Below are positions 1 through 12,922 of a DNA stretch of 64,000 nucleotides, piece after piece. Position 1 is the stretch's first letter, and every line of letters starts with the position of its first letter. The notes below the pieces were generated by a model. That model was not told where the DNA came from, did not search any database, and saw only the letters and a list, made by a program, of their open reading frames with translations. The DNA is taken from assembly GCF_900090195.1 (NCBI RefSeq), contig NZ_LT607803.1:1-64000 (forward strand). The letters are read 5' to 3'. A program made the position numbers and the translations under genes. Source of the DNA: Variovorax sp. HW608. GTDB lineage: Bacteria > Pseudomonadota > Gammaproteobacteria > Burkholderiales > Burkholderiaceae_C.

Positions 1-30
1 CGAAAGCTTCCGAAAGCTCCCGAAAGATTC
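1..30. repeat. Three tandem 10-bp repeats upstream of dnaA
   Basis: Three consecutive 10-mers, cgaaagcttc, cgaaagctcc and cgaaagattc, open the window, and a degenerate fourth (cgaaacacac) lies at about 47-56. The array may begin before the window. Its position about 230 bp before dnaA suggests part of the origin or dnaA control region, but I recognise no protein site in it. Confidence 0.5.
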
Positions 31-153
31 GGCCCCCGAGATACCCCGAAACACACAAAGAGGATTTCAGGGAAACCCGCGATTATCGCAAACATTCGAG
101 TAGCCGACAATCCCGATCGACGTTTCTTCGCCTTTCCATCCCCGCTGGAACGA

Positions 154-212
154 TGTGGATAAGTTTTTGACAAGTTAGAATCGAAGGCGCATCGCGGGTG
201 CGACTATCCACA
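154..212. promoter_or_regulatory. DnaA boxes in the dnaA upstream region
   Basis: A perfect DnaA box lies at 154-162 in the reverse sense (TGTGGATAA), and a one-mismatch box, CTATCCACA, at 204-212. They flank a TTGACA hexamer (167-172) that could be a -35 element, though no good -10 follows at 16-18 bp. Boxes across the dnaA promoter fit DnaA autoregulation, a well-established feature of dnaA genes. The boxes are seen; the regulation is inferred. Confidence 0.7.
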
Positions 213-261
213 ACACGAACACGAAAGATGGCTGAGGGACAAACCACTTTTCAGAGCACCC

Positions 262-1641
262 ATGTCGAGTGACGGCGTCGGTGACAGCCTCTGGCAGGCC
301 TGCGTCGACCAGCTCGCGCAGGAGCTGTCCGAACAGCAATTCAACACCTGGATCAAGCCGCTGACGGCCAAGGTCGCGGACGATTTTTCGCGGGTCACCG
401 TTTTCGTCGCGAACCGCTTCAAGCTCGACTGGATCCGGGCCCAGTACGCGGGCAAGATCGCTTCGATGGCCGAGAAGATCTACGGCCAGCCCATCGTCAT
501 CGAGTTAGCGCTTGCTCCTCGGGAAATCGTTGCCCGGCCTGCATCCTTGGCCGTCGTATCGGACGTCGACGTGCCGCGCGACCTGCCGAGCCCCGGCGAG
601 GATCCGGCGAATTCGGCTTTCAAGAACCGCCTCAACTCCGGGCTGACTTTCGAGAACCTCGTCGAAGGTACCGCAAACCGGATGGCGCGCGCCGCAGCCA
701 TGCACGTGGCGAGCACGCCGGGCCACCTCTACAACCCGCTGTTCATCTATGGCGGCGTCGGTCTCGGCAAGACGCACTTGATGCACGCTGTGGGCAACCG
801 GCTCTTGGCGGATCGGCCGGACGCCAAAGTTCTCTACATCCACGCCGAGCAATTTGTATCGGATGTGGTCAAAGCGTACCAGCGCAAGACCTTCGACGAG
901 TTCAAGGAGCGCTACCACTCGCTCGATCTGCTGCTGATCGACGACGTGCAGTTCTTCGCCAACAAGGACCGCACGCAGGAAGAGTTCTTCAACGCCTTCG
1001 AGGCCTTGCTGGCGAAGAAGTCGCACATCGTGATGACGAGCGACACCTATCCGAAGGGCCTGTCGGACATCCACGAGCGGCTCGTGTCGCGCTTCGATTC
1101 GGGCCTGACGGTGGCGATCGAGCCCCCAGAGCTCGAGATGCGCGTGGCCATTCTGATCAACAAGGCGCGCGCCGAAAGCGCCGAGATGCCGGAAGAGGTG
1201 GCGTTCTTCGTCGCTAAGAACGTGCGTTCGAACGTCCGCGAGCTCGAAGGCGCGCTGCGCAAGATCCTCGCGTACTCGCGCTTCAACCAGAAGGAAATCT
1301 CGATCGCGCTCGCGCGCGAGGCGCTGCGCGACCTGCTGTCGATCCAGAACCGCCAGATCTCGGTGGAAAACATCCAGAAGACGGTGGCCGACTACTACAA
1401 GATCAAGGTCGCCGACATGTATTCGAAGAAGCGGCCGGCCTCGATCGCGAGGCCGCGCCAGATCGCGATGTACCTCGCCAAGGAACTGACGCAGAAGAGC
1501 CTGCCGGAGATCGGCGAACTCTTCGGCGGCCGCGATCACACCACGGTGCTGCACGCGGTGCGCAAGATTTCCGGCGAGCGCCAGCAGCTCACGGAGCTGA
1601 ACCAGCAACTGCACGTGCTCGAGCAGACGCTCAAGGGATGA
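262..1641 (+). CDS. dnaA: Chromosomal replication initiator DnaA
   Basis: DnaA binds DnaA boxes in oriC, melts the adjacent AT-rich DNA and loads the DnaB helicase. The 459-residue protein has all four domains: an N-terminal interaction domain (about 1-90) with the usual [21 protein letters not shown] start, a short variable linker, an AAA+ domain with Walker A GGVGLGKT (about 164-171) and Walker [10 protein letters not shown] (about 224-232), and a C-terminal helix-turn-helix with the DnaA signature [11 protein letters not shown] near residue 425. The ATG at 228 is out of frame, so 262 is the natural start. It is followed by an intergenic origin and dnaN, the standard order. Identity is certain. 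Confidence 0.99.
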   Translation: MSSDGVGDSLWQACVDQLAQELSEQQFNTWIKPLTAKVADDFSRVTVFVANRFKLDWIRAQYAGKIASMAEKIYGQPIVIELALAPREIVARPASLAVVSDVDVPRDLPSPGEDPANSAFKNRLNSGLTFENLVEGTANRMARAAAMHVASTPGHLYNPLFIYGGVGLGKTHLMHAVGNRLLADRPDAKVLYIHAEQFVSDVVKAYQRKTFDEFKERYHSLDLLLIDDVQFFANKDRTQEEFFNAFEALLAKKSHIVMTSDTYPKGLSDIHERLVSRFDSGLTVAIEPPELEMRVAILINKARAESAEMPEEVAFFVAKNVRSNVRELEGALRKILAYSRFNQKEISIALAREALRDLLSIQNRQISVENIQKTVADYYKIKVADMYSKKRPASIARPRQIAMYLAKELTQKSLPEIGELFGGRDHTTVLHAVRKISGERQQLTELNQQLHVLEQTLKG

Positions 1642-1672
1642 TCGATGGACGCCCGCGCACAATCCATCCACG

Positions 1673-1902
1673 CTGTCAAAGCACAACTCTGGGGAAAGTC
1701 TCGGCACAAATGACGGGTTGTCCACAGAGCCGGCGCGCGAACGAATGTTGTTCGCCTCGCGAAGACAGCATCGAAGCGCGGCTGCGCACACCTGTTGCGG
1801 GGCGCCAAGTCCTTGTCGCGGAAGCGGAAAATCGCACTGTCCACAGTGCGGTGCGTCCCTTATCTACTACTACCAATCTGAATTAAAGAAATAAAGGAAG
1901 AG
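1673..1902 (+). other. oriC: oriC in the dnaA-dnaN intergenic region, with DnaA-trio unwinding element
   Basis: This gap holds DnaA boxes TTGTCCACA (1718-1726) and CTGTCCACA (1837-1845). A 12-bp GC-rich spacer follows the second box, then CCCTTATC and three CTA repeats (1864-1872), which read TAG on the other strand, and then an AT-rich stretch (about 1875-1897). Box, GC spacer, TAG trios and AT-rich DNA in this order match the basal unwinding system known from other bacterial origins. A small ORF at 1638-1886 is a by-product of the conserved sequence. A second, inverted copy of the whole block lies at 31313-31542. Confidence 0.85.
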
Positions 1903-1909
1903 GTAAGAC

Positions 1910-5775
<3,866 letters not shown>

Positions 5776-5912
5776 TCGAACGCAAGCGATCGATCATCGA
5801 TCGCCCGCCGCTGTCACAGGGCGGGAACTGCGCGTAAACGCTATTCCTAGCCCGACTCTTGCTAAGCAAAATCTCCGGCGGATTTGACGCCATTCGAGCA
5901 AGAGGACAGCAA

Positions 5913-6416
5913 ATGAACCCCAACCGGTCTTGGCGGCCCCTGTGGGCCGCGGTGATGATGCTGGGCGCATTCACCACCGCGCAGGCACTGACCAATCCCC
6001 CGATCCGGATGGCGCAGGGCATCGAGTACATGTGCGGCGGCAGGACCGGCGAGGAAGCGGCCTTCATGCAGACCGTTTCGCCGCGCTGGGCGGCCACGCT
6101 GGAGTTCGGCATCAGCCGTGCCGGCCGCAGCGTCCGGTTTCCGTCCGAGGTGCATGTCACGGTGCGGGAGCGCTATACCGGCCGCGAGTTGATGCAGGCC
6201 GATACCGGATCGCCCTACATGCTCGCGCGACTCGATCCCGGTGCGTACGAAATCGAGGCGACGATGGGCGGCGTCACGCTGACGCAGCCGCTGGTCGTCT
6301 TCAACGGTGTCGGCGCGAAGGCGGTGTTCATGTGGCCCTCGAACGTGGATTTCGCCTCCGCGATGGGCGCTCCGCAGCGGCCCGAACACCAGGCTGCCGT
6401 CAACACGGGCGATTGA
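5913..6416 (+). CDS. Exported protein of unknown function, possible carboxypeptidase-regulatory-like fold
   Basis: The 167-residue product begins with a signal peptide (charged MNPNRSWR, hydrophobic WAAVMMLGAF, AQA cleavage site), so it is probably periplasmic. I chose the ATG at 5913 over an in-frame ATG at 5859 because agagga lies just before it and the signal peptide starts there. The mature part has an alternating strand pattern (VHVTVRERYTG, ARLDPGAYEIEATMGG, TLTQPLVVF) that resembles small beta-sandwich carboxypeptidase-regulatory-like domains with a conserved PGxYxI/V turn. The function is unknown. It stands alone after gyrB. Confidence 0.75.
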   Translation: MNPNRSWRPLWAAVMMLGAFTTAQALTNPPIRMAQGIEYMCGGRTGEEAAFMQTVSPRWAATLEFGISRAGRSVRFPSEVHVTVRERYTGRELMQADTGSPYMLARLDPGAYEIEATMGGVTLTQPLVVFNGVGAKAVFMWPSNVDFASAMGAPQRPEHQAAVNTGD

Positions 6417-6592
6417 GCACAAACCCGGTGGAGCTACCGCCGGCCAACCCGCGAGGATCTCGCCAGAACCATCATCAGGTTCGCGCAAGGAACCTGCCTT
6501 GAAATAGCGTCGGACAAGGTGGCACGCACCTTGAATGTGGAGCTTGTGGCTCGCATTTGGTGTGTCCGGATTTTTCCGTCCTGCCAGTCCCG

Positions 6593-7765
6593 ATGCCGCT
6601 CCGCCCCCTCATCCTCCTCACCACGCTCCTGCATGTCTACATCGGCCTGCGGCTGCTGCCTGCGCTGGCCGGCGGGTCGGTGCTGCTGGTGATGGCGCTG
6701 GTCGTTTCGGCCGCGACCATGCCGCTGCCGTTCGCCAGCAGGCGCCCGGGCGCCCGTCGCATCGGCGACGGATGGAAGTGGATCGGGCTCTTCTGCATGG
6801 GCTGGTTCTCGTCCATGTTCGTGCTCACGATCGTGCGCGATGCGGGCCTGCTGGTCACCTGGGCGGTGACGCTGCTTTCGGGCTGGGGCATCGACTGGCC
6901 GCGCTGGCTGTCGAAAAGCGCCGGCGCGGTGCCGCTCGTCGCGACGGCGATCACCGCGATCGGCTTCCTCAACGCGCGCCGCACCGCCAATGTGGTGCGC
7001 GTGGACGTGCCGATCCAGGGCCTGCCCGCCGCGCTGGACGGATTCACGATCGCGCAGCTCAGCGACATCCACGTGGGGCCGACGATCCGGCGCGGCTACA
7101 TCCAGCGCATCGTCGACGCGGTCAATGGCCTGGGCGCCGACATGGTCGCCATCACGGGGGATCTGGTCGACGGCACCGTGCCGGAGCTTCGCGATCACGT
7201 CGAACCGCTGCAAGGCCTGCGCGCGAGGCACGGCACCTTCGTGGTGACCGGAAACCATGAGTACTACGCCGGCGCGCACGCCTGGATCGCCGAGCTGCGC
7301 CGCCTGGGCCTGCGCGTGCTGCTCAACGAACACGTCGTGCTGCAGACGCGCAGCGTGAAGGGCGCACAGACCGACGAGGAGGTGCTCGAAAGCGCGCTCG
7401 TCGTGGCCGGCGTCACCGACTACACGGCGGTGCATTTCGATGCCGCGCACGCGAGCGATCCGCAGCTCGCGCTCGACGGCGCGCCGCCGATGGTGCACAC
7501 GCGCGTGCTGCTAGCGCACCAGCCGCGCAGCGCGCCGGCCGCGGCCGAGGCCGGCTACCAGCTGCAGATCTCCGGCCACACGCACGGCGGACAGTTCTTT
7601 CCGTGGAATCTCTTCGTGCCGCTGCAGCAGCCCTTCACCGCCGGCCTGCACAAGCTGCGGCAGATGTGGGTCTACACGAGCCGCGGCACCGGCTACTGGG
7701 GTCCGCCCAAGCGCATCGGCGCGCCTTCGGAAATCACCTTGCTGCGCCTCGTGCCGGAAAGCTGA
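6593..7765 (+). CDS. Membrane-anchored metallophosphoesterase, YkuE/YaeI type
   Basis: This is a calcineurin-like phosphoesterase with a multi-helix N-terminal membrane region (about residues 1-125) and a catalytic domain on one side of the inner membrane. The metal-binding motifs are all present: QLSDIHVG, AITGDLVDG, TGNHEYY, LLAHQP and SGHTHGGQFFP. Related proteins include phosphodiesterases proposed to act on lipid-linked substrates such as UDP-diacylglucosamine. The ATG at 6593 (MPLRPLIL) is preferred because the hydrophobic helix starts there; a GTG at 6557 is possible. It converges with the phasin-like gene, leaving only 2 bp between stop codons. Confidence 0.85.
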   Translation: MPLRPLILLTTLLHVYIGLRLLPALAGGSVLLVMALVVSAATMPLPFASRRPGARRIGDGWKWIGLFCMGWFSSMFVLTIVRDAGLLVTWAVTLLSGWGIDWPRWLSKSAGAVPLVATAITAIGFLNARRTANVVRVDVPIQGLPAALDGFTIAQLSDIHVGPTIRRGYIQRIVDAVNGLGADMVAITGDLVDGTVPELRDHVEPLQGLRARHGTFVVTGNHEYYAGAHAWIAELRRLGLRVLLNEHVVLQTRSVKGAQTDEEVLESALVVAGVTDYTAVHFDAAHASDPQLALDGAPPMVHTRVLLAHQPRSAPAAAEAGYQLQISGHTHGGQFFPWNLFVPLQQPFTAGLHKLRQMWVYTSRGTGYWGPPKRIGAPSEITLLRLVPES

Positions 7766-7767
7766 CT

Positions 7768-8256
7768 TCAGTGCTCAGCCGGTGCCGCGAGGCGGCGTTC
7801 ATTGGCCGTCGCCTTCGCATGGATCGGCCTCAGGCCGCGCTGCACGATGCGTGCGCCGGCGCTGCTGAGCTGGCTCACCGCCGCCGCCGTGCGCGCGGCC
7901 GAGGTGCCGAGAGCTTCGGCATGCGTCACCGCTTGCGCCTGCGACGTGCTGGTCGCGAGCGAAAACAGCGCGACCCCGCCGCTGAGCCAATGCCTGACCG
8001 CACGATTGAAAAGCGCGAACTGGGTGGTGTGCAGCTGGTTCACCATCGCTGCGCCGGCCTCGCTCGCGGCCGCGAGCTTCTCGTGCCCCATGAGCTGGAA
8101 TTCGGCGAGGTCCGCATCGCTGGGCGCGAGGCCCGCCCGGGCGATTCGCTCGGTCCTCATGCGGATCACCGAACCGGACGACAGGAACATTTCGTTGGCT
8201 GTGGCCGCGACATCGGCCCATAGCATCAGGGGATTGAAGAAGCGAACGGAAAGCAT
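7768..8256 (-). CDS. Phasin-like polyhydroxyalkanoate granule protein (putative)
   Basis: The product has 162 residues from the ATG at 8256 (MLSVRFFNPLMLWADV); an upstream in-frame ATG at 8364 would add a low-complexity, unlikely extension. It is predominantly helical, with an amphipathic middle section (ANEMFLSSGSVIRMRTERIA) and an alanine-rich C terminus. These traits fit small phasin-like granule proteins of Burkholderiales, which coat polyhydroxyalkanoate granules. I see no signal peptide. A clearer phasin is encoded at 44300-44791. The family call is moderate. Confidence 0.6.
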   Translation of the reverse strand: MLSVRFFNPLMLWADVAATANEMFLSSGSVIRMRTERIARAGLAPSDADLAEFQLMGHEKLAAASEAGAAMVNQLHTTQFALFNRAVRHWLSGGVALFSLATSTSQAQAVTHAEALGTSAARTAAAVSQLSSAGARIVQRGLRPIHAKATANERRLAAPAEH

Positions 8257-8439
8257 GCGGGATCTCGAAACGCGGCGCGGGGGGGTCGAGGACGAACTAT
8301 AGGCCTTCCGCGCCATTTTTGCTGCAGCGCAGCATGAAATAGGCTCTCGTGCCACCTGTTCCATCGGCGCGGTCTGCGCACGCAGCCGTACAAACCCTTA
8401 CGATTGCCAACGCATTCAACTCAACGCAGGGCCCCAAGA

Positions 8440-9018
8440 ATGAGAAACATGACCTCCTGCGCCAAAGCCATCCTGTGTGCGGGAGGCGCGTTGCTTTCGG
8501 TGGCGGCCCACGCCGCGCCGGACGACAACAAGGCGATGGGCATTTATGTCGAAGCGGGGCACACGCCCCAGAGCGGCCGCTCGACCAATTCGCTGACGGC
8601 CGGCCTGACCCTGCCGATGGGCACCAACCGCCTGATCTGGGGCGGCGACGTGGGCTTCTACTGGGACTTCTTCCTGAGCGGCTGGCGCGCACCGAAGCCC
8701 AGCGGCAACGGCAAGGACAACTACGCCCAGATCGGCGCCATCGCCAACTGGCGCTACCGCTTCGGCGAAGGGCGGTCGCCCTGGTTCGTCGAGGCCGGCA
8801 TCGGCGGCACGTTGATGGACCACCTCTACCGCACCGAAAATGGCCGCGAGTTCAGCACGGCCTTCCAGTTCACCGAGCAGATCGGCGCCGGCCTGAGCTT
8901 CGGAGCGCAACGCGAGCACGAGGTCTCGGTGCGCCTGCAGCACTTCTCCAACGGCCACATCAAGGAGCCGAATCCGGGCGAGAACTTCGTGCGGGTTCGC
9001 TATCTCTATCGCTTCTGA
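8440..9018 (+). CDS. pagL: Lipid A 3-O-deacylase, PagL family
   Basis: PagL is an outer-membrane beta-barrel hydrolase that removes the 3-O-linked acyl chain of lipid A. The 192-residue product starts at the ATG at 8440 and carries a signal peptide ending AHA. It then shows amphipathic strands and ends in aromatic residues (YLYRF), typical of barrel proteins. The C-terminal motif LQHFSNGHIKEPNPGE places His168 and Ser170 like the PagL catalytic pair (H-x-S-N), with Glu181 a likely third member. The last 59 bases overlap, tail to tail, the truncated UdgX-like gene on the other strand. Confidence 0.85.
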   Translation: MRNMTSCAKAILCAGGALLSVAAHAAPDDNKAMGIYVEAGHTPQSGRSTNSLTAGLTLPMGTNRLIWGGDVGFYWDFFLSGWRAPKPSGNGKDNYAQIGAIANWRYRFGEGRSPWFVEAGIGGTLMDHLYRTENGREFSTAFQFTEQIGAGLSFGAQREHEVSVRLQHFSNGHIKEPNPGENFVRVRYLYRF

Positions 9019-9703
9019 GTGGGCTCGGCGCGCAATCGGCGTCGAAGACCTGGTGATAGCAGCCGAGCCACAGGGTCTCGGCCGCATCGCGATCCAACCG
9101 GCGCTCGCAGCGCAGGCCCGCGCCGAATTCGAGTGATTCGCCGCGCCCCCGGACGCAGCACTCCGGCGTGAGCACGGCCCACTGCGCCTGCGCCATCCTG
9201 CGCATGAAGAAGGGCGCGACCGCTTCGACGATGTAGTGCTCGGGCGCGAACCAGGCGATCTGCAGCGGCTCGCCGTCCGCCGTGTGGCGCAGGGTCCTGA
9301 AGCGCACCTGGGACTTCATCTTCTGCATGTCGCGCCGCACCGCGCGCGCCATGTGCAGCGCGCGAAGCCGGTCTTCGTCGTGCGGGTCGCGATAGAGGCC
9401 GGGTTCGTGCACGAGCCGCCAGAGCAGTCGGTAGAGCAACTCGAAGCGCGCGGGGTCGTGGTGCAGGATCACCAGGTTGCACAGGGACAGGAACGAGCGC
9501 GGCAGCACCGGATTGACGCCGCCCGGCGGTTTTTCGTCGGCTCCGCCCTGGCCATCGCAGAGCTGGCTGTGCAGTTCGAGGCTTGCGCGCGCGTCCCAGT
9601 GCGCTTCCTCGGGCGGTACGAGCGCCGCGAGCAGGGCGCGGGCTTCGCGCCGGAATCCCGGCAGATCGGTCTGACTCGCAAGCGTGACGGAATGCAGCGC
9701 CAT
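8960..9703 (-). CDS. Truncated UdgX-like protein, DUF4130 (TIGR03915) part only
   Basis: Residues 1 to about 220 match the DUF4130 module that is usually fused to, or partnered with, a UdgX-type uracil-DNA glycosylase: LASQTDLPGFRREARALLAA at the start, then SLCNLVILHHDPARFELLYRLLWRL and WFAPEHYIVEAVAPFF. The sequence breaks off right after WLGCYHQVF, where family members continue with an FNPARxxxKAM-type segment and then the glycosylase. Here the last roughly 25 residues are a meaningless tail read from the antisense of pagL. I infer a deletion that removed the glycosylase half, so this is probably a remnant. It would lack uracil-DNA binding activity. Confidence 0.7.
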   Translation of the reverse strand: MALHSVTLASQTDLPGFRREARALLAALVPPEEAHWDARASLELHSQLCDGQGGADEKPPGGVNPVLPRSFLSLCNLVILHHDPARFELLYRLLWRLVHEPGLYRDPHDEDRLRALHMARAVRRDMQKMKSQVRFRTLRHTADGEPLQIAWFAPEHYIVEAVAPFFMRRMAQAQWAVLTPECCVRGRGESLEFGAGLRCERRLDRDAAETLWLGCYHQVFDADCAPSPLRSDRDSEPARSSRPDSAP

Positions 9704-9791
9704 GCCCTCAACTTAGGTCGCACCCGCCGACGCCCCTGTAGGCATTCAGGCGAAAAAGGCCGAAGCATGCGCTGGCTTTGCGCTGCGGAAT

Positions 9792-10787
9792 TCAGCCCGA
9801 AGCCGCCGACAGCATCTTTTGCAGGCGCCGCGCGTGCATCTCCGCCACCGCGTAGAACACCAGCGCCACCGCGAGCGGCAGCAGGTAGTAGAGCGCACGG
9901 TACGCGAGGATCGCCCCGAGGAGCCGGGCCTCCGGCAGCCGGTGCGACAGCAAGGCGAGGAACACGGCCTCCAGGACCCCGAGCCCGCCCGGCACGTGCG
10001 TGATGACGCCGGCCACCGCGGCGACGAGAAGCACCGAGAGCACGGTGGGGTACTCGACCTGCCGCTGCAGCAGGAACCAGAGGATCCCACCGATCAGCGA
10101 CCAGTTGGCGCACGACATCAGGAGCTGGAGCAGCGCGATGGGCAGGGGCGGCGTGTCCAGCTCATGGCCGCGGATGTTCCAGGTGTGCTCGCGCGCGACG
10201 GCGCACAGCACCAGATACGCGAAACCGGCCAGCATCAGCCCCGCGCCGAGGACGCGCAGCCCGCCGCTGTCGATCCGCCAGTTCGGCGGCAGCGTCATCG
10301 GCGCGAAGCAGAAGGCCGCGCCGGCCACCATGAAGTAGCCGAACCAGTTGGTGAGCATGCTGAAGCCGAGCACCCGCGTGATGGTGTTGGGGCCGAGCCC
10401 GAGCCGCGAGTACAGACGGTACCGGAAGGCCACCCCGCCGATCAGCGAACCGAAGTTCAGGTTGAACGCATAGCTGATGAAGGTGACGCCCATCACCGGC
10501 AGCGTGGCGAGGGTGTGATGGGTCATGCGCCGGCCGAGCAGGTCGTAGGTGCTGTAGAGCAGGTGGCTGCAGAAGGCCAGCACGCCCGCGGCCAGCACCA
10601 TCGGCAGGGGAATCGCGCGCACCGATGCGAGCACGTTCCACCAGTCGACGTTGCGGGCCTGGCGCCAGATCAGCGCCAGCACCCCCGCGAAGAAGACCCA
10701 CGCGGCGATGCGCTTGGTGTGCTCCCAGGTGCTCGACCCGGTGGATTCCGCAGGCGCCGCCGCGCCGGCTGCCGGCGGGCTGGCCAT
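9792..10787 (-). CDS. ybhN: YbhN-type integral membrane protein, UPF0104 / LPG-synthase TM-like
   Basis: This 331-residue polytopic membrane protein belongs to the family sharing the transmembrane flippase-like domain of lysylphosphatidylglycerol synthase; it has no soluble synthase domain. Signature segments include NLNFGSLIGGVAFRYRLY and ITHVPGGLGVLEAVFLAL. The ATG at 10787 overlaps the clsB stop (TGATG), so the genes are translationally coupled; upstream in-frame starts would run into clsB. The order ybhP, clsB, ybhN is the operon known from E. coli, suggesting a role connected to cardiolipin or other phospholipids. The exact substrate is unknown. Confidence 0.88.
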   Translation of the reverse strand: MASPPAAGAAAPAESTGSSTWEHTKRIAAWVFFAGVLALIWRQARNVDWWNVLASVRAIPLPMVLAAGVLAFCSHLLYSTYDLLGRRMTHHTLATLPVMGVTFISYAFNLNFGSLIGGVAFRYRLYSRLGLGPNTITRVLGFSMLTNWFGYFMVAGAAFCFAPMTLPPNWRIDSGGLRVLGAGLMLAGFAYLVLCAVAREHTWNIRGHELDTPPLPIALLQLLMSCANWSLIGGILWFLLQRQVEYPTVLSVLLVAAVAGVITHVPGGLGVLEAVFLALLSHRLPEARLLGAILAYRALYYLLPLAVALVFYAVAEMHARRLQKMLSAASG

Positions 10788-12043
10788 CACGCCACGTCCG
10801 TCCGCGTGGAACCGCCGCGCGGGCCCTGCTTTCCTAGCGCTTTCAGGCGCGGCACGTGGCGCGGCAGCCATCCGGCCCACGCCGGATACCAGCGCAGCAG
10901 GTGGAAGACGCAGAAGCTGCGCACCAGGCGCCAGGCGCTCCATTCGGTGAGGTCCGACGCCTGCACCTGCTTGCAACTGTTTTGCATCAGGTGGTGGAGC
11001 TTATCCCAGAGCGCCCGGTTGAACGCCTCGCTGCGCACCACCACGTTGGCCTCGAGGTTCAGCGACAGGCTCAGCGGGTCGAGGTTGCTCGAGCCCACGG
11101 TACTCCATTGGTGGTCCACCAGCGCCACCTTGCCGTGCAGCGGCCTGTCGGTGTATTCGTGGATTGAGACGCCCGCATGGAGCAGGTGGTGGTAGAGCAT
11201 GCTGGCCGCCACCTTGACGAAAGGCATGTCGGGCACGCCCTGCAGGACCAGGTGCACCGCGACGCCTCGCTGCGCCGCGCGGCGCATTTCCTTGATCAGC
11301 CGGTAGCCCGGAAAGAAATAGGCGTTGGCGATCACGATGCGCTCGCGGGCGCTGCGGATCGCGGCGCGGTAGTGCCGCTCGATGTCGGTGGTGTGCTGCC
11401 GGTTGTCGCGGGTCACGAAGAGCACCTCGGCCGTGCCCTCGGGCTCGGCCGTGCCTTCGGGCGCGGTCGCGCCCTGGCCCGCGGCCCTGAGACGCCGCCG
11501 GAACCAGCTCGCGCCCTTGCCGCCGAGCGCGATCGCGCGCAGCACGAAATGGTGGATCTCGCGGGCGATCGGGCCCCTCAGTTCCACCGCGTAGTCCTGC
11601 TTCGCCATCGGCCCGAAGCCCCGCAGCTGATCGGCCGAGAAATTCATGCCGCCGACGAACGCGATCAGGCCGTCGACCACCACGATCTTCCGGTGCATGC
11701 GGCGGAAGTAGTTGAGGCGCTGCCCGAAGATCTGCCTGCCCGGATCGAACACCCGCACCCGGACGCCCGCCGAGCCGAGGCCTTCGATGAACTCGGCCGA
11801 GAGCTCCGGCGAGCCGAAGCCGTCGATCATCAGGTCGACCTTCACGCCCCTGAGCGCCGCCTCGCGCAGCACGGCATGCAGCGCCAGACCGACCTTGTCC
11901 TCGAACAGGATGAAGGTCTCGATGATGACCTCGCGCCGGGCGCCGCGGATGGCGTCGAACACGCGCGGGTAGTACTGCTCGCCGTTCTCGAGCAGTTCGA
12001 CCCGGTTGCCGCCGACCCAGCGCTGGCCCTTCGATGCGCTCAC
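10787..12043 (-). CDS. clsB: Cardiolipin synthase B
   Basis: ClsB joins phosphatidyl groups to make cardiolipin at the inner membrane. The 418-residue protein has the two phospholipase-D HKD motifs of the family, HRKIVVVD and HGKVALVD, each followed by the usual GSxNxDP-like or GGMNFS segment. I chose the GTG at 12043 because it overlaps the stop of ybhP by the GTGA arrangement; starting at 12091 would add a long overlap with ybhP. It sits between ybhP and ybhN with overlaps at both ends. A spacer rich in [12 protein letters not shown] repeats lies between the two halves. Confidence 0.92.
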   Translation of the reverse strand: MSASKGQRWVGGNRVELLENGEQYYPRVFDAIRGARREVIIETFILFEDKVGLALHAVLREAALRGVKVDLMIDGFGSPELSAEFIEGLGSAGVRVRVFDPGRQIFGQRLNYFRRMHRKIVVVDGLIAFVGGMNFSADQLRGFGPMAKQDYAVELRGPIAREIHHFVLRAIALGGKGASWFRRRLRAAGQGATAPEGTAEPEGTAEVLFVTRDNRQHTTDIERHYRAAIRSARERIVIANAYFFPGYRLIKEMRRAAQRGVAVHLVLQGVPDMPFVKVAASMLYHHLLHAGVSIHEYTDRPLHGKVALVDHQWSTVGSSNLDPLSLSLNLEANVVVRSEAFNRALWDKLHHLMQNSCKQVQASDLTEWSAWRLVRSFCVFHLLRWYPAWAGWLPRHVPRLKALGKQGPRGGSTRTDVA

Positions 12044-12825
12044 AGCTCGATCTCCGCCACCAGCGGCGCGTGGTCCGACAGATGCGCCCACGGCCTGCGC
12101 GGCAGCACCACCGGCGCATGCCCCGTCGCGTTGCGCACGTAGATGCGATCCAGCGGCAGCAACGGAAAGCGCGCCGGGAAGGTCCTGGCCGCGCTGCCGT
12201 GCGCCTGCACGAAGACCTCGTGCAGCGACGCACCCTCTTCCAGGACCGCGTGCGCCTTGCCGCGCCAGTCGTTGAAATCACCCGCGACGATCAGCGGCGC
12301 ATCCGCGGGCACCTCGTCGCGCACGATGTGGCAAAGCAGGTCCAACTGCTGCTGGCGGTGGAATTCGGCCAGCCCGAGATGCGTGCAGATCACGTGCACG
12401 TCCACCGGCCGCGCCGGCAGCCGCAGCACGCAATGCAGCAGGCCGCGCTTCTCGGGCCCGAGAACGGAGACGTCGTGGTTGCGGTAGCGGATGATCGGAA
12501 ACTTCGACAGCACCGCATTGCCATGGTGGCCCTTCGGATACACCGCGTTGCGGCCGTAGGCGAACTGCGGCCACATCGTGTCGGCGAGGAATTCGTAGTG
12601 CGGCGCCTCGGGCCAGTTGTCGATCTTGCGCGAATGCCGCGAGTGCGTGCCGAGCACTTCCTGCAAAAAGACCACATCGGCGCCTACGGTGCGCACCGCT
12701 TCCCGGAGCTCGGGCAGGATGAACCTGCGGTTCAGCGCCGTGAAGCCCTTGTGGGTGTTCACGGTCATCACCTTCAACGAAGTCGGCTTGGCCGTCACGG
12801 CTTCCGTGGGAGACGAGAGCTTCAC
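12040..12825 (-). CDS. ybhP: Endonuclease/exonuclease/phosphatase family protein YbhP
   Basis: The product (261 residues) has the full set of EEP-superfamily motifs: [31 protein letters not shown] and [11 protein letters not shown]. Such folds include DNase I and phosphatases acting on lipids or inositides. As the first gene of the ybhP-clsB-ybhN operon it more likely acts on a membrane phospholipid or head-group than on DNA, though no substrate is established. No signal peptide is visible. Its start lies about 100 bp from the terminator of the oppositely placed upstream gene on the same strand. Confidence 0.88.
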   Translation of the reverse strand: MKLSSPTEAVTAKPTSLKVMTVNTHKGFTALNRRFILPELREAVRTVGADVVFLQEVLGTHSRHSRKIDNWPEAPHYEFLADTMWPQFAYGRNAVYPKGHHGNAVLSKFPIIRYRNHDVSVLGPEKRGLLHCVLRLPARPVDVHVICTHLGLAEFHRQQQLDLLCHIVRDEVPADAPLIVAGDFNDWRGKAHAVLEEGASLHEVFVQAHGSAARTFPARFPLLPLDRIYVRNATGHAPVVLPRRPWAHLSDHAPLVAEIEL

Positions 12826-12867
12826 GGAATCAGTTGTAAGACGGGCCGCTCAGGCAGGCTGTAGGAA

Positions 12868-12902
12868 GAAAGCCCGCGGCGCTTGCGCGTCGCGGGCTTC
12901 TT
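12868..12902 (-). terminator. Rho-independent terminator of the Spy-like gene
   Basis: The 9-bp arms AAGCCCGCG (12870-12878) and CGCGGGCTT (12891-12899) form a strong GC-rich hairpin. Read on the minus strand it is followed by a T-rich run (tttcttcct), and it lies 20-50 bp past the stop of the Spy-like gene at 12923. It separates that gene from the ybhP operon. Confidence 0.85.
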
Positions 12903-12922
12903 CGTGTGGGCCGGTGAGAGGT

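Noticed and set aside
167..195. Sigma-70 promoter for dnaA at TTGACA
   Set aside because: The -35 hexamer is perfect, but no acceptable -10 lies at 16-18 bp.
1638..1886. 82-residue ORF in the dnaA-dnaN gap
   Set aside because: It covers the origin. Its partial resemblance to the frame at 31017-31610 is due to the conserved DNA of the two origin copies, not to a protein.
5796..5835. Hairpin after gyrB as a terminator
   Set aside because: GATCGAT and CCCGCC/GGCGGG pairings exist, but there is no T tract and the loop is large.
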